Below are positions 1 to 9,925 of a stretch of DNA of 64,000 bases, piece by piece. The stretch is taken from the NCBI GenBank assembly GCA_963853835.1, contig OY970830.1, forward strand, positions 35,177,966 through 35,241,965. Direction: 5' to 3'. The position numbers and the translations under genes were made by a program. The DNA is from Calendula officinalis (taxonomy: Eukaryota; Streptophyta; Magnoliopsida; Asterales; Asteraceae). A model generated the notes under the pieces. That model had not been told where the DNA came from. It did no database searches and saw only the letters and a program-made list of their open reading frames with translations. Each line of letters starts with the position of its first letter. Positions within the stretch are counted from its first letter, which is position 1.

Positions 1-940
1 TTTGATGAAGACCTGAGGTTGTTGTTTGTTGGCTTGTTGTAGTAATTATTGTTGTAGCTTGATATGAGAGCCATGGCTTGGCGAACTGACTCGATTTCTT
101 CGTTTGTTCCCTCAGGAATAAGAGTCTCTGGTTCATCTTGAACAACCTCCTTTGATTGAGCGGCCATTAAGGCTTCATTAACACCTTTGTGTAAAGCTTG
201 ATTTTGTTTGGCTAACAGTGCAAGTGTGTCAGCATTTTCTTGCCTGGATTTGGCAATGCTTTTGAACATCGGCTCATTCTGATGTAGATATTCATATAGT
301 TCATGAACATTTATCAGGCTCTAATATTTATGCTGCATTGCACTGTTTCCGAACATTTCCCATTGAGGGAGAAGGGCTTGGATGAATTTGATGTTGATTT
401 CAAGGTTTTCCTTCTTCAGATTGTTCTTGCGAAGGTCATTCAACATATTGCAGAACCTGTGGTAGGTGGTTTGCAGTTCTTCTCCTGGGTTGGCCTTAAA
501 CTGACCGTAAGCATTTAGGGTAGGTACCATTTTTGCTTTGTTACCTAAGTCTGTTCCTTCCATCTGTTTGCGGATCTCATCACATAATTCTTTTCCAGTC
601 TCAAAACTGTCAAGACTACTGTAGATATCATTTGGGAGACCTTGCAGCATGTATGAGTGTGCATATATATCAGCTTTGGCTCTCTCTTTCTGTTCCGGAG
701 AGTAAGCCGCATGGTCAATTTGAAACACTCCGCCAATAACTGGTGGACTAGCATTTGGATTATCAACCACAGTTTTGAAGAATTTTGCTTGTCCATGCTC
801 AAGTGAGTCGAGAATTAGTGGACCCGCAGTTTGACTTAGGATGAATGAAGAAACCATTTCTTCCATTGACCATATTCTCCCCGGTAGAGAACATGTGGTT
901 TGGTATCCGATTCGATTGTCAAAGCATCTTTAGAAGTCAT
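1..940 (-). pseudogene. Copia (Ty1) Gag pseudogene, 3' end outside window
   Basis: Minus-strand gag of a Ty1/Copia retrotransposon. The start codon is at 938-940; the first codons read MTSKDALTIESDTKPHVLY, a typical Copia Gag opening. After about 34 codons the frame is lost by a small indel. The main Gag body (UBN2-type capsid region) then runs from 866 down to 321 with the motif LILDSLEHGQAKFF and the segment LQTTYHRFCNMLNDL. A TAG stop at 321-323 interrupts it, but the same frame continues to position 1 (LYEYLHQNEPMFKS, then an Asn/Tyr-rich tail). No CCHC knuckle is reached before the window edge. One frameshift plus one nonsense codon make it a non-functional copy. Leader, PBS and 5' LTR lie directly upstream at 941-2051. 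Confidence 0.85.
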
Positions 941-990
941 TTTTGATTGGTTAAATTGCGATTACGACGGGGTAAAAACTCAAGATTTTA

Positions 991-1285
991 GGAAGTTCTC
1001 GGGTCGAGATCGAGATCAGGAAGGTTCTTGGGTCGAGATCTAGAAGGTTCTCGGGTTGAAATCGGGAGGGTTCTCGGGTCGAGATCTGAAGGTTCTCGGG
1101 TCGAGATCGAGAAGGTTCTTGGGTCGAGATGTGGAAGTTTCTCGGGTCGAGATCGGGAAGGTTCTCGGGTCGAGATGTGGAAGGTTCTAGGGTCGAGATG
1201 TGATCTCGGGTCGAGATGTGATTTCGGGTTGAGAAGTGATCTCGGGTCGAGATCGAGATTGTTCTTCAGGTCGAGGTCGAGATCT
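991..1285. repeat. Degenerate GGTTCTCGGGTCGAGATC minisatellite in Copia leader
   Basis: About a dozen imperfect copies of an 18-23 bp unit, core TTCTCGGGTCGAGA, lie between the gag start (940) and the PBS (1751) of the left-edge Copia element. The core is partly palindromic and CpG-rich. Longer open frames across it are by-products of the repeat and not genes. Elements A and B carry an analogous array at the same place in their leaders. Confidence 0.85.
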
Positions 1286-1750
1286 ATCACTGGTTCGAAC
1301 AGTGACGGTACCGAGAGTGTCTATACACCCACTAAATTGATCCTATCTTCTTCAAAACTTAACCAAATCGAATGATTCTTTTTACAAACTATTCTAATTT
1401 TGTTTTTCTTCACTCCATTCCAATCATTTTAATCACAAAAAAAACACATACTAATCCAAATTTCGATTTTAAGAACAAAAAAAAAAAAAAAACTTTGAAC
1501 TCAAGCTTTAATGGTTTTTTCACTAAAATCACTAATTCATTGTCAAAACAGATTGGAATTAATTGAAATTTGATTTGTAACTTAATAAAATCAATAGGAG
1601 AACAAATTCAAGCCATAAAAACAAGCAAAACTACCCCAGATTCTGTTTTTGATTTTTGAGCTCTTTTTCTTCAAAATCTTTAAAAACTCATTTGATCTTC
1701 AAATCTGGACAGCAAATAATGATTTTGGATCGTTTTCAGATTAAAATTAT

Positions 1751-1762
1751 GCTCTGATACCA
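1751..1762 (-). promoter_or_regulatory. Primer-binding site of left-edge Copia element
   Basis: The minus strand reads TGGTATCAGAGC, complementary to the 3' end of initiator methionine tRNA. It sits two bases inside the LTR end at 1765, as expected for a plant LTR retrotransposon on the minus strand. Confidence 0.9.
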
Positions 1763-1764
1763 AT

Positions 1765-2051
1765 TGTCCTTGAATGAGCATTCAATCCATTGTTTGAATC
1801 CAAAACGGTGATTTTGGTGAAACTTGGTAGAGAAAAAAAGAGGGTTTTAGAGAGAGAAAGTAGAGAGAAGGGAGATGATGAACTTGCAAGTAATTGTGAT
1901 TAATGAGCAAAAGTTACAATTAGTGATTACAAGGAGGCTATTTATACTCTATCACTAATTGTCCAAGCTTAGTCCTAATTGCTAGTTTAATGTTATACAA
2001 TGTTACATAACTACCCCTAGACTATTACTTACAACAATATAAGTCCTAACA
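1765..2051 (-). repeat. 5' LTR of left-edge Copia element (287 bp)
   Basis: On the minus strand it begins TGTTAGGACTT and ends in CA directly before the PBS. It contains a TATA-like stretch (GTATAAATAG in sense) and GA-rich tracts near its 3' end. Structure resembles the LTR of element A (TGTTACATAAC and GAGAGAGAAAGTAGAGAG blocks are shared) but overall they differ. The element continues beyond the left edge, so the other LTR and the target-site duplication cannot be checked. Confidence 0.85.
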
Positions 2052-3366
2052 ACACTTTTGAATCTAAAACATTTTTTAAAAACACATGGATCTGAATATC
2101 ACACGCCTCCATCACACGCCTCCATTAAAATACCTAGATCTCAATTATAAACACATAATAAGATGAGTATACAAAGGCGTCAGAAGGTGTGGTGTGGTGG
2201 CGAGGACAATGCTGTGGCGGTAAGGACGCCGGTGGTTCGGCGGTGTGGGGTGGGTGTTTATGTATCTCTTCTAAAACAGAAACGGAAGAAGAAGTTTTGG
2301 GCAGCATCGCCATGTTGTAATTTTGTGAGGTTACATCTTAAAACAAATTGATTGTAATATGAGTATCTAATATGGGATATAAGTTAGCATGTTTAATAGT
2401 AGTCTTAAATTTGTCGGAAATCCATTGGAAGGACTTAAACTTGTCAGAAATTTATTTTATGTGAGTACACATTAGTAATGTAAACTAATATATCATATGC
2501 ATATTTTACTTAAATGTACACATTGCTTATTTGTAGAAAACAATATTTTGATTATCAAATTGAGAACACTGTAATATAATAATGGAAAATGATAATGACA
2601 GCTTTTAGGGCTGTTAATAATAAGACAAAACTAATATAAAAACTGTCCCCTGAATTTTAGGAACACTACTCTATCTATGAATGTACTATCATTTTATACA
2701 TGTTAGAGACAGCACTAAAAGATGTCATTAACAAAACCTTATAATAATAACTAATAACATATTAACATCCGTATTGATCAGATAAAGAATACATATTAAA
2801 ATCAGGTCTCCCTTCTCCAGCTCAGGAAAGTTGGAGACGAATCATGTGAACCCATGAGCACACGACATGACCACATAATGCTCATATGATTGAGCATCAA
2901 AACAAAAGATATAATATACGTTATAGCTAAATTCATATAAAAGATGCCATACGTGTCAAATGTGGATGGTTCACGAACAGCATATATATCAAACACGTGT
3001 GTCATCCCGGGAATCGGTCCCCGCATGGGTGGTCGAGCAATGGCCTCCGAACAAACTGGTGACTTCTGTACCATATGATGCATAAACCCTCTTTATGATA
3101 AAAAAAGTTACTGGTCAATATTGTATATATTTATAATTTATACAAGGACGTGGATTAATACCTACCATGTAAGTTAATATTTACTTATGAAAGAGATTTA
3201 TTCCTAAATTTTAGGAAATCAATTCGAGCTCGTTACTGCTAAGTTATTAACAAATAGTTATATACACTCATTAATTGACATAGATAAACATTTCTCTATA
3301 AATGTGAAACTTTTTACATAGTTGTAAGTATTACATATTTCTAAATGTCTACAAGTGTTTGCAAAT
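2052..3366. other. AT-rich spacer, no gene seen
   Basis: No supported coding region, RNA gene or complete transposon was recognised. A short direct duplication of CACACGCCTCCAT lies at about 2100-2125. Short open frames here have no recognisable domain. Confidence 0.6.
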
Positions 3367-3670
3367 TGAAAAGCACAATAACACTGAATCAATCCATTCA
3401 ATGATGTTTGATGATGATTTTGGTGAAAAAGTGAAGAATATTGATTAGGGCTTTTAGAGAGAGAAAGTAGAGAGATGGGAGAGAACAATTGCTGGAATGT
3501 TAACTTGATTAATTGTGCAAAAGTTAAGGAATTAAGCCTTACACTTTGGTATTTATACCATGGCTTAATTCCTTGTTAGTTAGGATCATTTCCTAAACTA
3601 TTCTTAACTAATATACAATGTTACATAACTAGTCCCTGGACTATTGATTACAACTAAATATGACCCAACA
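3367..3670 (-). repeat. 3' LTR of element A
   Basis: 304 bp; sense strand starts TGTTGGGTCATATTT and ends GTGCTTTTCA. A TATA-like GGTATAAATACC lies inside. Nearly identical to the copy at 10375-10678. Confidence 0.92.
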
Positions 3671-3682
3671 ATCTCCCCCTTT
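3671..3682 (-). promoter_or_regulatory. Polypurine tract of element A
   Basis: The minus strand reads AAAGGGGGAGAT directly before the LTR start TGTTGGG, the expected position of the plus-strand primer. Confidence 0.88.
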
Positions 3683-4003
3683 GTAACAATAGTCTGGGAA
3701 GCGTATCTTCGAAGTCTTCATCTTTAGCAAAAGCTGCACCTGGTAGATATTTTGTTGAATTGTGATGTATCAGGATCAGCTTGGGCTTTGTTAACCTGTG
3801 AAAACAGATACTTCTTGTAGCTTTTCAACCACAAGAAGTATTTTGAAGACTTTACTTTGAAGATACATATAAACCGACTTAAAATAAGACCCATATTAAT
3901 AGAGAGATTAGCAGCGGAAGTCTTTTCTTGACGTTTGTGGCTTTATGTCGATCTATGGTTCTTGATAATTGTTGTTGAGGTAACATGTTGATAACGGTTA
4001 AGC

Positions 4004-4133
4004 TCCCCCTCAAACAAACAATTATTTTTCACGGGAGTTGGATTAAACAATCATTAGCCTTAATCTCACCTATTTATACCTCCTCTCACTAATCACCACT
4101 AACTAGTTTAACTAGTCTTAACAATCTCCCCCT
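4004..4133 (-). repeat. Relic LTR start with its own purine tract inside element A
   Basis: In element sense this reads AAAAAGGGGGAGAT followed by TGTTAAGACTAG, then about 45 nt further on a TATA-like GGTATAAATAGG, then a second GAGGGGGAGC tract. This repeats the PPT-plus-LTR-start layout seen at the true 3' LTR about 440 nt downstream, but the sequence is not the LTR of element A. The likely reading is the remnant of an older or unrelated U3 left behind when the element gained its present 3' end. Confidence 0.5.
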
Positions 4134-4665
4134 TTTTGTGCTTGATGCACTCCATCTCAGTCTTCCGTCTTCAGTTGCTTCTATTGGCCCGTTGCTCTCC
4201 TTCTCACGTATGAAGTATGTTCAAGATCTCATTGCAAATCCTTGATCTGATCAAATGTTGATAGAGGATTGTGTAACCTTGTGAAAAGATGGGCAAGCTA
4301 CAATGTTCATGTATTCTCAGATGTACTTCAAGATGGTGAATTACGTTTGATCATTTCAATTCTTTGTCAAAGGCTGTAATTAACATCTCTAGGTTTCGCT
4401 TTTCAATGATAACATCTGAGTGGCAGTAGAAGCAATTATAATTTCCGTTACAGAACTTCGAAGTTTCAAACACTCAAAGGAACATTTTTCGTTGAATTAG
4501 TTGGTGTAAGAAAGTTCTAAAAAATGTCTCATTTAAGGTTAAAAGTTCTGGTAATGAAATGTCAGTAGGGAAGAATTTGTCTGGGATTTAAGTTATTGGA
4601 GATTTTGTTTTGGATTTTGTGATAGAGGTTTTGTGAGGTCAGGATAATAATGTTTTGTGTTTTGT

Positions 4666-4800
4666 AAATAATGATTTGAACGGTTAAGGTTTGGATTTTG
4701 ATGATAGAGAATTTGAAAGTAATGATTTGTACGGTTAAGGTTTGGATTTTGATGATAGAGAATTTGAAAGTAATGATTTGTACAGTTAAGATTTAGATTT
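4666..4800 (-). repeat. 51-bp tandem repeat in 3' noncoding region of A
   Basis: Two near-exact and one partial copy of a roughly 51-bp unit carrying GATTTGTACGGTTAAGGTTT. Element B holds a more degenerate array with the same AAGCTTAACCGT…AAATCATTC theme at about 24330-24680, at the matching place downstream of the hairpin array. Confidence 0.7.
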
Positions 4801-4930
4801 AAGTGGTTGAGATTTTGGAGAGAGATTTATTTGGATGAATCGGTTTCTTCTTCTTCTTTGATGTGATGTTTATGGTTCTTTTTGATGTTGTTCAGTGATA
4901 AACCCAGTACTTGCACTGTTTCTTGCTCTT

Positions 4931-4969
4931 TTCTCCCCCTCATGAGGATCATGACCAGGGTCCTCATGC
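4931..4969 (-). repeat. Inverted repeat abutting a purine tract (element A)
   Basis: Arms CATGAGGA and TCCTCATG enclose a partly self-complementary loop, followed in element sense by GAGGGGGAGAAAAGAGCAAG. The same block is at 24033-24078 in element B, so it is a conserved part of the shared 3' region. Confidence 0.7.
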
Positions 4970-5181
4970 TAATGCTGAATGTTTGTCTTGTGTAGACGGA
5001 GAGAGGAAATTGTGTGTCGATGTAATATGTGAGCCAAGATTTTGATATTTGTGGGTTTCGGAATCTAGAACCAGTAACATGTAGTACTCATGAAATAACC
5101 AGATAAAAATTGATTTTATCCAAGAATGTTGGTGAAAAATATTTGAAAAATGAAGAATAGAAGTGTCAATAATCACGTGAA

Positions 5182-6334
5182 GTCATAAACAGATGCAATC
5201 TTTACTGAAGAACTTCAGTAAAGAGATCGTTTACGGATATGACGAACACGGTGATTAAAGACATTGTTAATCAAATATTTGAAATTTAAAAGAAATCAAT
5301 TTGTGTGGTTATATCAAAGATCAGTGAAGTATACCGCTTACAAAGATGCAATTTTATCTGAACGTGTGCAGAGAAAAGATCAACGGATATACAAAGATCA
5401 ATGATCTAACAGTGCATTAAAAACGATTTTGTGTGTGAGATAAAATGAAGAAGTCAGAATTGAATCTGAACAGTATGGAGAAAATGAAAAATGATTTCTC
5501 CATTGATCGTTTAAGTATGAAAATCGTTTGAAAAATGGTAAGAACACTCAATCCAAGAAGGTGTTAAAAACAGATGCAATCAGTACTGATTGTAAACAGT
5601 AAAGAGATCGACGAATTTAACAGCAAATTGTGTTGAATGTTGCAAACAAGTATTTTTTTTTTTTTTTTTTTTAAATCAAAAATTTATGTGCAAATCAGAG
5701 TTTTGAAAAATAGAGCCACAACGCAAGAGACGAAAATTTGTCATAAACAGATGCAATCAGTACTAATCGAGATTAGTAAAGAGATCGTTTACGAATATGA
5801 CAAAAATTTATATCCTACGTTGTGAACACATCATTGTGAGCACAAAGTGAGATAAAATTTTTGGAATGTTGATCATCACTGATTAATAAAGATTTGATAT
5901 AAATATGATGTCAGCAACTCAATTTGATTTAAAAATATTTTTTATTGAGTATTGACATGTGCCATGTTGTGTGGCATCAGAGAAGTTCAAAGATTTGGAA
6001 AATCAAAATTGTATTAAAAATGAGAAAAATCGATTTACAATTGAAAAGGTTGACAATGAAGAAACACAATTGTAGCAATGAGAAATAAGAGAATTTGCAA
6101 TAAACAGATGCAATCAGTACCAACCTAGACTGGTAAAGAGATCGTTTACGAATATTACAAAAGCTAATACTCAAATTGATAACCTTGTGTGATTGTAAAT
6201 TTGCACGAGGTTGGAAAAACTGTTTGAGGAAAATAAAAAATTTATTAGCAATATAGAGTAGGAAGATTTGTAATAAACAGATGCTATCAGTACCAATTGA
6301 CATTGGTAAAGAGATCGTTTACGGATATTACAAA
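5182..6334 (-). ncRNA. Array of six two-stem hairpin modules in element A
   Basis: Modules, in element order: m1 6334-6267, m2 6162-6094, m3 5801-5740, m4 5621-5563, m5 5392-5329, m6 5243-5182. Each has an outer arm pair (for example GTCATA/TATGAC or TTTGTAATA/TATTACAAA), a constant 5' internal loop around GATCTC, an inner stem (for example CTTTACTA/TAGTAAAG, or TACCAAT/ATTGGTA) and a constant 3' internal loop GATTGCATCTG. The arms vary between modules but stay complementary. No long ORF crosses the array. Candidate structured RNA or protein-binding element of the retrotransposon; function unknown. It is a cis-element inside the transcript rather than a demonstrated separate RNA gene. Confidence 0.65.
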
Positions 6335-6411
6335 AATTGATACCACATATTGATAATTATAAAAATATTTGAAGGGAGCACTGGAAAATTGGTTAGCAGT
6401 TCTGAAAGGAT

Positions 6412-6525
6412 GCTCCCCCTCAACAGTTGCGTTTCATAAATCATAAAATCAGTTATGCTCCCCCTCGATATATTAATAATGATTTTCTCCCCCTCGACAA
6501 GTGAATATAGAAATTCTCCCCCTCA
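6412..6525 (-). repeat. Four PPT-like GAGGGGGAG tracts in element A
   Basis: Four copies of (G)AGGGGGAG in element sense, about 25-45 nt apart, lie between the ORF and the hairpin array. They match the core of the true PPT (AAAGGGGGAGAT at 3671-3682). Repeated PPT-like motifs are known from Sirevirus-type Copia elements; whether they prime plus-strand synthesis here is inference. Confidence 0.75.
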
Positions 6526-6791
6526 ACCAATGATATCGATGAAAAACGGGTTTCAAGCAGATGCACTTGAAAGCCATTGCATTGAAGCGCGGGTCATACA
6601 CTGAAGTGTGTAAGAGCAATTGTCCGTTGAAACGCGAGTTATACACTGAAATGTGTATAAGTCATACTGAACTCCAAACACCTTGCTGGTTATTCTACTT
6701 AAAACAATTAAAACATATTTGGTACCCAATTATCTATGGGTCCTATACGATTAGTGACAGATGTTTTATGTAGAATTGTTTTATGATCAAT

Positions 6792-9191
6792 TTAGAGCTT
6801 TCGATAACTGCAAGGAGGCAGTTCAGAGGTTGTGGATTTGACGACCCATTTTAAAGATTTCTCAGAGGATTGGATAATCCAATGAGATTTTTCATTTTTG
6901 ATCCAAGTGTATTTGACAAGTGTTGAAGATTTGGTCGCTTTTTTGTTGTCGCTGTTTGAGGAACCTAAGGATTTTGGCTTAGGTGCGGAATTTCCTCGAA
7001 AGATTTGGCGACGAGTAGACGAATGTTTATCAGAGTTTGGTGGGGTTTTGAAAGAACTCTTCGTCTTTTTGGAAGCATGTGAAGATGAACCTTTTTGATT
7101 TGGTTTGTGTGGATGAGAGACAGATTTCTTGCATTGTTGTGGAAAACACGTTTTGCATGATTTTATGATTTTACCAGATTTATGGAAAACATTGATTTTT
7201 AAACCACATGGAGCATTTAGCTTAACAAAAAATCGATCATCATTCTGAGAAATTTGTTTATTTGTAGATTTATCACTCAATATCTTTTTACCAAATTTAT
7301 CAGATTTGACACACACATTATCAAAACCAGGTGAGTAATTTACAGGACGATAAACAGAAGCATCATACACAGTTCCAAACGCAATTGCCGGAGATTTAAA
7401 ATTTTTGGAGTTGTTACAATTAATTTTAACAGTTGAAGAAGAGACTGAAGACGTATATGGTCTAGAATTCTTAAGCTCGCAAGGCTTCTTAGGCGTGGTA
7501 GACTTACATGAACTCAGCTTCTTAGTCTGCACACCTCCTTTGACTCCATTGGTCTTTGGCTCCTTGCTCCGAGGCTCTAATTTTTTAAATGAGACGTTTA
7601 AAACTGGTGAATTAGAGAGTCGTCTCAAAGTAATTGGTACTGGATTAACAGGTGACGGTCCTATTAATGAAGATTTAGAATTTTGAAAAACATTTTTGTC
7701 AGTTTTAGGCTTTAATTCTGAAATCGTGTCCTCTAACTGATGTATCTTTGTTTGAAGATTTTCTTTTTCTTTATCAAAGGCTTTGTGGGTTTCATCAATT
7801 TCAGATTCAAGTTGGACGATTTTCTTTTCTAAAATTAACGATGGAACATAAAGCTTGGGTTCGACGGTTTGTTTTAACACTTCATCCTCAGATAAGGAAA
7901 ATTCTTCAGGAGTGACAATCGGGAAGTATCCGTTGTTTTCAAATTTTGCTTTATTCTTTTTATATGTATTGTTCAATTCAGAATAGTTAAAGCTGATTTG
8001 AGCGTGTTCCTTCTTTTCTCTGTTAAACTTCTCGATTTCTGCTTCTTCGTCCGGCATATGAAGAAAGCTTTGCCAGATTCCCAAGTTCATGTAATCATAG
8101 TTGTATAATGTTGGAAGAACATCAGCAGCTTTTTCCAGAGGACGGGTATTCTCAGCTCCAAGACCCACTTTTGACTTGAACGATCTGAACTCTTTTGGCT
8201 GGTTTAATTTTATCGTTTGTTCAGTGTGACCAGCTTTCACAATCGTCTGCTCCAGTTTTGAGATGTGTTCTTCAGCATTTTCTTTCTTGACAGTAAGACT
8301 GTGTATGGTTGCTGATTGTTCATCGATTTCCTTTTTAAAATCGTTTGTTATGTTTTTGATTTGTTCATTCAATTTTTGAATTTCGATGTCAGCCGTCTTC
8401 AACTGTTCTTGGTAGTCTTTTATCTTGATGTCTGCGGACTTCATCCATGTTTGTTGTCGATTTAGTTGATTCGCCAAGTCATTTATCAGCTGCTTGGAGT
8501 CGTCTTTATCACTCGACACCGTTTTCATGGTTTTTAGGTTAGAAATTTCAAGGTTTTTTGTATTAATAATGTGATTTAGACGATTGACCTCACTGGTGTG
8601 AGCAGCATGAAACGATGACAACTGTTGTTGTAACTCTTGTGTTTTTTGATTTGAAAGGTTATTTTGATTGACTTGAGGAACAAGAGTTTCAAGTTGACGA
8701 CGAAAGGTTAAATTTTCTTCTTTTAATTTAGAGATTTGCGTATTTGATTCATTAGTTGTGTTTACTTGTTTTTGTAAACTTTCTTGTAATTCAGAAATCT
8801 TAAATTGAAAAGATGACTTTGATGTAGACAACTGATTTTGTAATTCCTTGTTTACTTGAGTTATTTGAAGAGAACATTGACTTAATTCACTCAAATCATT
8901 TAAGAGTTGAGCTTTTTCAGATTCCAAATCAGTTATTTGTTTTGTCAAATGTGATTTCTCATCAATTTTTGTAAAAAGTTTTTCATTAAACAAGGAATTC
9001 TCTGATTTATCAGTGTCTGAATCAGATAATAAAGAGTCAAAGGAGAAAGAGAGTACCTCATTTTCATCATCTTTTGGAATGCCTAACATAGCTGTAGCCT
9101 CAGTCGGTATTGCCATGAATGCCAGGTTGGCAATGCACTGTTTATCCTCCTGGGCATTCGACCCGGCAGACAATGTTTCTTTGGTAGTCAT
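6792..9191 (-). CDS. 799-aa coiled-coil Gag-spacer-like protein of element A
   Basis: Intact ORF starting MTTKETLSAGSN (start at 9191; 940 carries the similar MTSKDALTIES opening). Residues about 70-320 are a long heptad-rich coiled coil (many Leu, Glu, Lys, Gln). Then come VGLGAENTRPLEKAADVLPT, a FNYSELNNTY segment, the motif LYVPSLILEKKI starting a second short coil (about 445-495), and a basic Ser/Lys/Pro-rich C-terminal third with CKTC and a terminal KYTWIKNEKSHWI. This order resembles the spacer between the CCHC knuckle and protease in long Copia Gag-Pol proteins, but the UBN2 capsid fold, a true CCHC knuckle (CX2CX4HX4C) and the protease DSG are absent. A structural or partner-binding role is inferred. 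The open frame in a young element suggests it is still translated. Confidence 0.7.
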   Translation of the reverse strand: MTTKETLSAGSNAQEDKQCIANLAFMAIPTEATAMLGIPKDDENEVLSFSFDSLLSDSDTDKSENSLFNEKLFTKIDEKSHLTKQITDLESEKAQLLNDLSELSQCSLQITQVNKELQNQLSTSKSSFQFKISELQESLQKQVNTTNESNTQISKLKEENLTFRRQLETLVPQVNQNNLSNQKTQELQQQLSSFHAAHTSEVNRLNHIINTKNLEISNLKTMKTVSSDKDDSKQLINDLANQLNRQQTWMKSADIKIKDYQEQLKTADIEIQKLNEQIKNITNDFKKEIDEQSATIHSLTVKKENAEEHISKLEQTIVKAGHTEQTIKLNQPKEFRSFKSKVGLGAENTRPLEKAADVLPTLYNYDYMNLGIWQSFLHMPDEEAEIEKFNREKKEHAQISFNYSELNNTYKKNKAKFENNGYFPIVTPEEFSLSEDEVLKQTVEPKLYVPSLILEKKIVQLESEIDETHKAFDKEKENLQTKIHQLEDTISELKPKTDKNVFQNSKSSLIGPSPVNPVPITLRRLSNSPVLNVSFKKLEPRSKEPKTNGVKGGVQTKKLSSCKSTTPKKPCELKNSRPYTSSVSSSTVKINCNNSKNFKSPAIAFGTVYDASVYRPVNYSPGFDNVCVKSDKFGKKILSDKSTNKQISQNDDRFFVKLNAPCGLKINVFHKSGKIIKSCKTCFPQQCKKSVSHPHKPNQKGSSSHASKKTKSSFKTPPNSDKHSSTRRQIFRGNSAPKPKSLGSSNSDNKKATKSSTLVKYTWIKNEKSHWIIQSSEKSLKWVVKSTTSELPPCSYRKL

Positions 9192-9591
9192 GTTAAGAAC
9201 AAGTCACGGGAATTTTGATTGAAATGGGGTAAAGAAAATTTTAAGAATGAGAAGGTTCTGGAATAGAATATGTGATGTAGACCGTGGATTGGTCTTCAAA
9301 AATTCAAAATTACCGAAATCTTAAACTGGTTATTCCAGATGATAAAGTACACTTTAAATGTGCCTAAGATTTTCGAATTAGGGAAAAACGACGATCGGGT
9401 TAGAAACTGGGGCTAAACGAAGTTTGGAAATTGACCGAAAAATCACAAAAATGCAAATTAAGCGATCGAAACAAGCGTTTATCACGTCGTAGCCTTCGTC
9501 TTTAGCTTCGATTTGGTTACTCGTGGGCTCGAAACGGACACCCGAGCTGAAAGTTATGACCGTTACAGTACAGCCCCTTTTGTCACGCGAG

Positions 9592-9925
9592 TGTAGAAGG
9601 AGTTCGGGCCGAAGTTGCGTAGAAGTTCGGGCCGAAGTTGTGTAGAAGTTCGGGCCGAGGATTGATTGAAGTTCGGGCCGAAGTTCGGGTTGAAGTTCGG
9701 GCCGAAGTTCGGGTTGAAGTTCGGGCCGAAGTTCGGGTTGAAGTTCGGGCCGAAGTTCGGGTTGAAGTTCGGGCCGAAGTTGGGTAGTAGTTCGGGCCGA
9801 AGTTATGTAGAAGTTCGGGTCGAAGTTGTGGTGTGAAGTTCGGGCCGAAGTAGTGATGAAGTTCGGGCCGAAGTTGTTGATGAAGTTCGGGCCGAACTTG
9901 TTACTGTTCTCGGGCCGAACAATTT
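9592..9925. repeat. GAAGTTCGGGCCGAAGTT minisatellite in leader of A
   Basis: Roughly fifteen copies of a unit whose core TTCGGGCCGAA is a near-perfect palindrome, spaced 15-25 bp. It lies between the PBS (10361) and the ORF start (9191). About 9478-9570 is a segment almost identical to 22260-22350 of element B (CTCGGGTGTCCGTTTCGAGC in sense), anchoring the two leaders to each other. Confidence 0.88.

Noticed and set aside
988..1375. Two overlapping repetitive ORFs (Arg/Asp/Pro- and Gly/Arg/Ser-rich)
   Set aside because: Both are translations of the leader minisatellite on opposite strands.
2163..2351. 62-codon ORF in the spacer right of the left-edge Copia LTR
   Set aside because: No domain, splice or promoter context, and no supporting composition change.
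5182..6334. CRISPR array from regularly repeated units in element A
   Set aside because: Plant nuclear retrotransposon context; repeats differ from each other, spacing is irregular and no Cas genes are present.
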